From Liquidambar formosana (lineage: Eukaryota > Streptophyta > Magnoliopsida > Saxifragales > Altingiaceae): a DNA stretch of 64,000 nucleotides. The stretch covers positions 25,580,416 to 25,644,415 of the forward strand of contig CM077827.1 of assembly GCA_039720395.1 (NCBI GenBank), written 5' to 3'. Each line of letters starts with the position of its first letter. The stretch's first letter is position 1. Made by a program: the position numbers and the translations under genes. The notes under the pieces are model-generated. The model was not told the DNA's origin. It did no database searches and worked only from the letters and a program-made list of their open reading frames with translations. Of the stretch, positions 58,241-64,000 are shown in pieces.

Positions 58241-60973
58241 CTAATGATCTCCTGTGGTTCTTCTCTTTCTACTTGACTCGCCTCTACTACGACCAGCATG
58301 AGGATTCCTTTGGGGTGGCATTGGTTGTGGTGGACGCAGTGTGGAGACCTGTTGCAAAGATAATCAATTAATAAACAGGGTTATGCCTTAGCTCCTATGA
58401 TTGGAATGAACAAAGGGAGTGTCTTACAGTGGGATTTAGTCGCCCCTCTAGCACAGAGTTTGCCAAACTCATCCTAACAAGGTCCCGCCTTAATCCCTCG
58501 CTGAGTTCAAGGCACTCCTGTGTGTACTCTCGGGGAACCTAAAAGATGAACATGGTTAATAAATAATGAAAGAGGTTTTAAAGAAGGCAAAGGTTTAGAG
58601 TTTACATGCTCATAGCTCGAGTCAATCCTGGGGACCTCATCAAAAGTAGGGTGAGTAATATCAGTCCTCATGAACTCCAACCCATTGCATAGGTTCACTT
58701 GCTAGTCGAGAACTGGGAGAGGTGGGGCTGTGCCATTCCCCCCATCTCATAATCCTCATCCCCATGAGTCATGCCTGTGGAGGACGCTATTGTGGAACTA
58801 TATCCACGAGCTCGCCGGCCCTGCAATAGACAACTGGCTTAAGAGGAGTGCTGGCATAAATCAATAATTGAAAAGAATGGGATAGAGACTCACCCCTTGA
58901 GGGGGGAAGGCAATGACTCTAGGGCGCATCAGGAATTGATTACAGAAAGTCATGTAGTCAGTATTGGGCGAGGTGAACTCCTCAGCATCCCATCCAGTCA
59001 GAGCTTCAATCAGCTCGTCTCCATCCAAAGAGTTAGTGTGCCTCATATTCATAGGAGGCAAGACAGGGGTAAGAGCGGCATCCACTCGTCCTTTCACCTG
59101 CCTAAGGACACGCTCCCCCAAATACCAGTATTGCCCTGAGAGACCCTCAAAGAGTACCCTCTTCCCAATCAACTCCAAATAGGACACACACCTCCTAGGC
59201 AACCTAGCTTCCCACAGTCCCCATGGGCTCCACTCTACCTGTTGAATTTGGAAAAAAATGATGAGCAAGATAATAAGGGTGAATGAAAGAAAAGAATGAG
59301 GTAGGGGGATTACTATATCGGCATTCAGACTTGCCAAGTATGCCCTTGCATGGGCATAGTCATGCCTATTGGGGGCATGCACAGCTGTCTTGTTGGGAGC
59401 ATAGTTCCCAAGTATGGGCCATTCTTGTATCTCATTGTCTAGGGTGGGGTGGCACAGTCCCAGATATTCATAGTACCATATCTGTCAAAATTCAAGAAAA
59501 GCATTAAAATCAAGTCAAGTTTGAGAGGAATTTAAAAATTAAACATTTTTACTTACCTCCCAAACAAATGGAAGCCCACCAAAATTCTTGGAAACACCTC
59601 GGGACATGTCGGACATGGATTTGTACATGGTGGCTAGTGCTGCCCCTCCCCAGTTATACCTCCCCATCTTGTTTACATCCACTATGGAAGCAAGATAGCC
59701 CAGTTGTGCCATGTCATTGGCACCCACAAAGAGAGTGCAATAGAGCATATAGATCATGAATGCCCTAGCTATGCACTCGGGAGCCACTCCCGCACCTTCT
59801 ACTTGGTTGGCAAAATTTTCGAATAGCCATGTTCTCCTAACACCGCGTGAACCCGCCTCAATATCCATCCCCAACATAGTCAAGAGATAATCACTATCCG
59901 TATTGGCATCCCCATAGAATTCCAACCTCTTTCCCTTGAGGCTTAAACCGATGATGATTGAAAAATCCTTGGGAGTCAGGGTCATCTCCCCAAAGCTAAA
60001 GTGGAAGGTGTTGGTGGTATCCCACCATAATTCAGCTAAGGCAAGGAGGGCTTGCCTATCCTATTGTTCATTCCATAGGGAGTCAAGAAACCAACTAAAA
60101 CCCGCCTTCTTTATGAAGTCTCTTGCGGAAGGTTGGGTGTGTTCTATATGCTTCCACCACCCAATAAGATTCTTTATCAAAGACCTTGTGCATAGGTCTT
60201 GGAAGTTGGGCTAATCAAGAAGAATTATTCACCTAGTTAGTGTAAAAATCATATGCAAGCATTGAGAATTGGCTTTTCAAAAGCTAAGTCTTCTAGTTCA
60301 TGAACAAGTAAACTGTGCTTTGAAAGTTTATGAAAACATTGGTTTTATTCTTCAAACTCATGATCATTGGTAAACCATGCATTCCAAGACCATGGAAACA
60401 TGGATTTTTCAAAGAAAATAATAAGCAAACTTTGTTTTCCAAAGTGGTTTTTTAAGGAGAAAATAAGCAAACCTTGTTCATAAAAACATGGGTTTTTCAC
60501 AAATATAGCAAAATTTGTTTTTCAAAGTTCATGAAAATGCTTGGTTTTGTTTCTAAAATCAATTAGAAATGAATGCCTATGATTTTGCCTTGCAATACAC
60601 ATCAATTTTACAAAGATTGGATGAATTTTCATCATTCAAGCATTTTATCAAACACTTGGTGGGCACAATTCACCAAGTTTTCAAATTGAATTCTTTTCAC
60701 ATCCAATCTTTACCAAAATCAATGGGCATTGCAAACATTGCTAGGAATAAACATAGAGAGTTCATGGGAATGCATTTCAACCAACAAAAATGAAAATTTC
60801 AAAGAAAAGTTTAAAATGGGTAAGCTTACCTCTTGCTTAGAATGGAGAAAAGAGAGATGATTCCTTGGTTCTAGAAGCAATTTCTCTTGAGGAACATCAT
60901 ATATTGGTGCCTTGTATCTACTCTTTGAGTCAAGGAATGGATACTTTGAAGTGGAGTCTTCATTGGGATCCAT
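58241..60973 (-). pseudogene. Antisense PMD gene of B4, seven exons, frameshift and stop
   Basis: Minus-strand exons: 60973-60830 (MDPNEDSTSKYP), 60210-59557, 59481-59314, 59238-58894, 58820-58606, 58538-58428 and 58348-58241 (stop TAG). All junctions are GT-AG with good donors (GTAAGC, GTAAGT, GTAATC, GTGAGT, GTAAAC, GTAAGA). Exons 1-4, 6 and 7 are multiples of three (144, 654, 168, 345, 111, 108), so introns are phase 0 as in element A. Exon 2 has the PMD core (LAELWWDTTNTFHFSFGE; MTLTPKDFSIIIGLSL). Lesions: TAG at 60061-60063 in exon 2, and a net one-base frameshift plus stop in exon 5 (215 bp). The last two exons are more basic than the acidic tail in A. Confidence 0.8.
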
Positions 60974-61227
60974 GGTGGATGGACTAGCTTGTTTTGAGCA
61001 AAAATGGGTTTAATGGGTTTTTGATTTGCAAAGTGCTGCAAATTTCTTGTTTTTGATGTGAAATTAGGTGTTAATAATGCTATTTCATGTGTATGAATCC
61101 CTCTTGAAGTGTGGATTTGAATGCCTTTGGGTGTTGGAGTGATTTTGCAAAATGGGGTAAGCTTTCTAGAGAGAGAAACTCCAATTTTCGGGTTCTTTGA
61201 ACAAGGGGTATGAATAGTGCACTTGGG

Positions 61228-61233
61228 TATTTA
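61228..61233 (-). promoter_or_regulatory. Possible TATA box of the B4 PMD gene
   Basis: GGGTTTTTAAATACCC on the minus strand, between the palindrome cluster and the start codon. It is further from the start (about 255 bp) than in element A. Confidence 0.45.
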
Positions 61234-61259
61234 AAAACCCAGAATTTTTCAGCACATGG

Positions 61260-61340
61260 CTCGGGTGACCACCCAAGCCTTGGGCGGCTAGCCACCAGGG
61301 CCTGGGCGGCTAGCCTCCTGAGGCCTGGTGGTCACCCAAG
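61260..61340. promoter_or_regulatory. Four-unit phased palindrome cluster upstream of the B4 PMD gene
   Basis: Centres at 61267, 61289.5, 61311.5 and 61333 (steps 22.5, 22 and 21.5 bp). Units are GGTGACC, GGCTAGCC, GGCTAGCC and GGTCACC. It is the positional equivalent of cluster A-5. Confidence 0.88.
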
Positions 61341-61519
61341 CCACTTTGTTTTGGCTTTCTCCCTTGCTTTGTCTCGCCTTAGCGCGTGATCAAACCCTCT
61401 TCCAAATGAGATATTCAACACTTTTTGAGCTTAAAATCAATCATATTTCACCTTGAAATCAATTCTTTGAATTGATTTTATGTTCAAAAGGGTTGAATAT
61501 ATTTCCCCTGTGCCATGCC

Positions 61520-63173
61520 TGTTGGGAATCATACAAGAGGGAAGAATAGAAGTGTGGAATATAAAAATTTTTCCCTTTGATTCCACAGCCCATGAATCTA
61601 ACTATGCATATACAAAATCAAACCCTAACTATGAAGAGGGTTAGAACACTTACAGAATTTTGTCTTCTCCTTTTTGCTCCAAGCTTTGATTCCGGACAGC
61701 GGTGAATGAGCAGCCCAAGTGTGCTGCCTCCAACGGTATCCACACCTAGCTAGAGCTTCAAGTCCTTTCCACCTTTTCCTTCTTGTTGCTAGTGTAGGAG
61801 AAGAGAGGAGAGAGAGAGAGGGAGGCCGGAAATTCTGGCCAGCCCCTTGGGGATTCTTCTTGTGATGATGTCACACATCATAAAGTGTGACTTATATAGT
61901 CCACACTAGGGGGGCCGGCCATAGGGGAAACCCTATTAGGGTGTGATGCAATTTCTCTAAATTGCATAATAACCCCTATAAATTATATCAAATATAAATA
62001 GGCCTCAAAGAACTATTCTTTATGCACTCATACCCTTTCTCTCATAGACTTTAAAGCTCATCTTACATGATCAGTGTGTGACCCATTGGGTTCACATCAT
62101 CAAGTAGTAGGAATAGCACGAGGTGTGCACAATGGAACTCTTTCCATTTAGGGTCTAATTGGAACTCCTTCCAATTCCCTAATTGATTATAACTCACTTA
62201 TATCAATTAGGGCTTCTACTAACCATGAATAACACCTAGCATATGGTTCATGGTGTCGTCCTTAATGAAGTGAATATGTATCTATCAAAGAACCCTTCTG
62301 TTACAGTTTATAGGTTACAATTGCATCCTTCCATTTACACAATGTCTCCAATTGAACTAATAGGACATGGAAGTCTGTCAAGTCCCTAGTTCAATTACTT
62401 TATACTCATTCATAAATATAAACTCAATGATGAACTTATGGAAACTCCTTTCCATATTCACACTGCCATGGCCATGGAGTGAATGAGTTATATTATGAAT
62501 GATATATGAGACATTCTCTCTCTTTTTCCTGAGAGTAATGGATTCCTTGTCGATCACTCATATGCCTTCATACATATAGCAATAGGGCCAATGAACACCT
62601 TTACAGACCCATGAATAGAATCTGCACTTAGTGTTATCAAACTTCTAAAGCTACATGCATAAGGTAACTATGGTGTCTCAGGTCTAAGGATTACTTGTAC
62701 CACTATAACATTGAGAAACTGATTGACAGGCAGGTTAAAACTCCATTCAGTTTATCTCAAATCTTTGGTCACATTCAATGTACCTATTCTATTAACAGGC
62801 ACCCACCTGTTGGTTGTAGTGTCTCCACACAAATAGCTTGAGACCAGCTATCCTCCTATAGAGTCAACCTAACAAGTGCTAGTCCTATGGTTCATTACTG
62901 TCCATCATAGTGAACCTTCAACTAGGAATGATTTAGGAGTTTAGTACAGAGATATATTTACAGTCTCATAATTACAACTCTTTGTAATTCAATATTCTCA
63001 ACTCTAACTCCTTGGACATATTATGTAAATATAAATGATGCATACAAACATAATAGAATAAGCCCTTTTATTAAATCAATAATAAATGTGACATACATAA
63101 ATGAAATCAAATGATTGTTCCTTTATCCTTAAACAATCATCTCTATGATTGGCTCTAGGGCATAACTCTAACA
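61520..63173 (-). mobile_element. Copia-type solo LTR in the B4 3' region (1654 bp)
   Basis: Same family as 51797-53467 but reversed: minus-strand TGTTAGAGTTATGCCC to TTCCCAACA. It is flanked by the perfect duplication ATGCC (61515-61519 and 63174-63178). It separates the PMD promoter from the 3' array. Confidence 0.93.
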
Positions 63174-63279
63174 ATGCCAACTCAAGTGACAATGTGCTAA
63201 GGCACTATCCCCTCACACCATGCTTGTTCAATCTTGATAAATTGATCACATACTCTCATTTCAAATCTTAATTTTCCAT

Positions 63280-64000
63280 CCCACTTGGTTGAATATATTC
63301 ATCACTTGAATATATCCTTCCATTTCAAAAGTGTATTCACCCTTTGAATATGCTTCTCAGTTTCAAATCCTCATTCTCTATCTTACTTGGTTGAATATAT
63401 TCATCACTTGAATGTATTCTTCCGTTTCAAAAGTGTATTCACCCTTTGAATATGCTTCTTAGTTTCGAATCCTCAATCACTATCTTACTTGGTTAAATAT
63501 ATTCATCACTTGAATATATTTCTCCATTTCAATGGTATGTTCATCACTTGAACATACTTCTCAGATCATTTGTCACTTACTTGGTTAAATATATCCATCG
63601 CTTGGATATATTTCTCCATTTCAATGGTATGTTCATCACTTGAACATACTTCTCAGATCATTTGTCACTTACTTGGTTAAATATATCCATCGCTTGGATA
63701 TATTTCTCCATTTCAATGGTATGTTCATCACTTGAACATACTTCTCAGATCATTTGTTACTTACTTGGTTAAATATATCCATCGCTTGGATATATTTCTC
63801 CATTTCAATGGTATGTTCATCACTTGAACATACTTCTCAGATCATTTGTCACTTACTTGGTTAAATATATCCATCGCTTAGATATATTTCTCCATTTCAA
63901 TGGTATGCTCATCACTTGAGTATACTTCTCAGATCATTTGTCACTTACTTGGTTAAATATATCCATCGCTTGGATATACTTCTCCATTTCAATGGTATAT
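63280..64000 (+). repeat. Element B4 3' array of 92-bp twin-hairpin units
   Basis: The TCACTTACTTGG phase point falls at 63574, 63666, 63758, 63850 and 63942: exactly 92 bp each time. Each unit has hairpin one (AAATATATCCA, loop TCGCT, TGGATATATTT) and hairpin two (GTATGTTCA, loop TCACT, TGAACATAC), joined by CTCCATTTCAATG and CTCAGATCATTTG. Units before 63480 are more diverged. The array continues past the window end. Confidence 0.93.

Noticed and set aside
63280..64000. CRISPR-like array
   Set aside because: Units are tandem 92-bp repeats without unique spacers, in plant retrotransposon DNA.
1..64000. tRNA, rRNA or host protein-coding genes
   Set aside because: No tRNA cloverleaf, rRNA core sequence or non-transposon protein domain was recognised on either strand.

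Overview
This window is plant nuclear DNA, most likely from a eudicot with a repeat-rich genome. I see no host gene in it. Almost all of it is a nest of long Ty3/gypsy LTR retrotransposons whose pol carries two RNase H domains (the usual one plus a second, archaeal-type one before integrase). That is the hallmark of the plant Tat lineage (Tat/Ogre/Retand). Species cannot be read from the sequence.

Layout, left to right. Element A (1-13457, + strand, 5' end outside the window): gag-pol to 5882, split inside the second RNase H by a 1184-bp non-autonomous hAT element (3080-4263); then two genes on the minus strand, a DUF7745-like gene (6055-7425) and a six-exon plant-mobile-domain (PMD) gene (7949-10459); then a ~1-kb tandem array, polypurine tract and 3' LTR (12055-13457). 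Element B1 (13458-16964): array tail plus 3' LTR. Element B2 (16965-23047): 3' tail and two LTRs in tandem. Element B3 (23048-27947, minus strand): 5' LTR, PBS and a broken gag. Element C (27948-43708): an old, stop-riddled element with LTR remnant, gag-pol, and an antisense gene split by two solo LTRs. After a 100-N gap comes a plus-strand PMD exon fragment (about 43913-44096), interrupted by element B4 (44097-64000, + strand, 3' end outside the window). B4 has a 5' LTR, PBS, gag-pro, a spliceosomal intron, pol, antisense DUF7745-like and PMD genes, and a 92-bp array. Two Copia-type solo LTRs with perfect 5-bp duplications sit in B4 (51797-53467 and 61520-63173, opposite orientations).

How the parts seem to work together. 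A and B4 share one plan: sense gag-pol, then two antisense genes with their own TATA-like boxes and introns, then a hairpin-rich tandem array, then the LTR. The main discovery candidate is a set of phased palindrome clusters placed in the LTR U3, upstream of the DUF7745-like gene and upstream of the PMD gene. In A the unit is ATGCACGTACGTGCAT, repeated every exactly 21 bp. In B4 and the B-type LTRs it is a GGCTAGCC- or GACGGNNNNCCGTC-type unit repeated about every 21.5-22 bp. Position and spacing are conserved while sequence is family-specific, as expected for operators that co-evolve with an element-encoded DNA-binding protein. The A-family PMD reading frame is intact across six exons (558 codons), so at least one candidate regulator may still be made. 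Most other frames are broken by stops or insertions.
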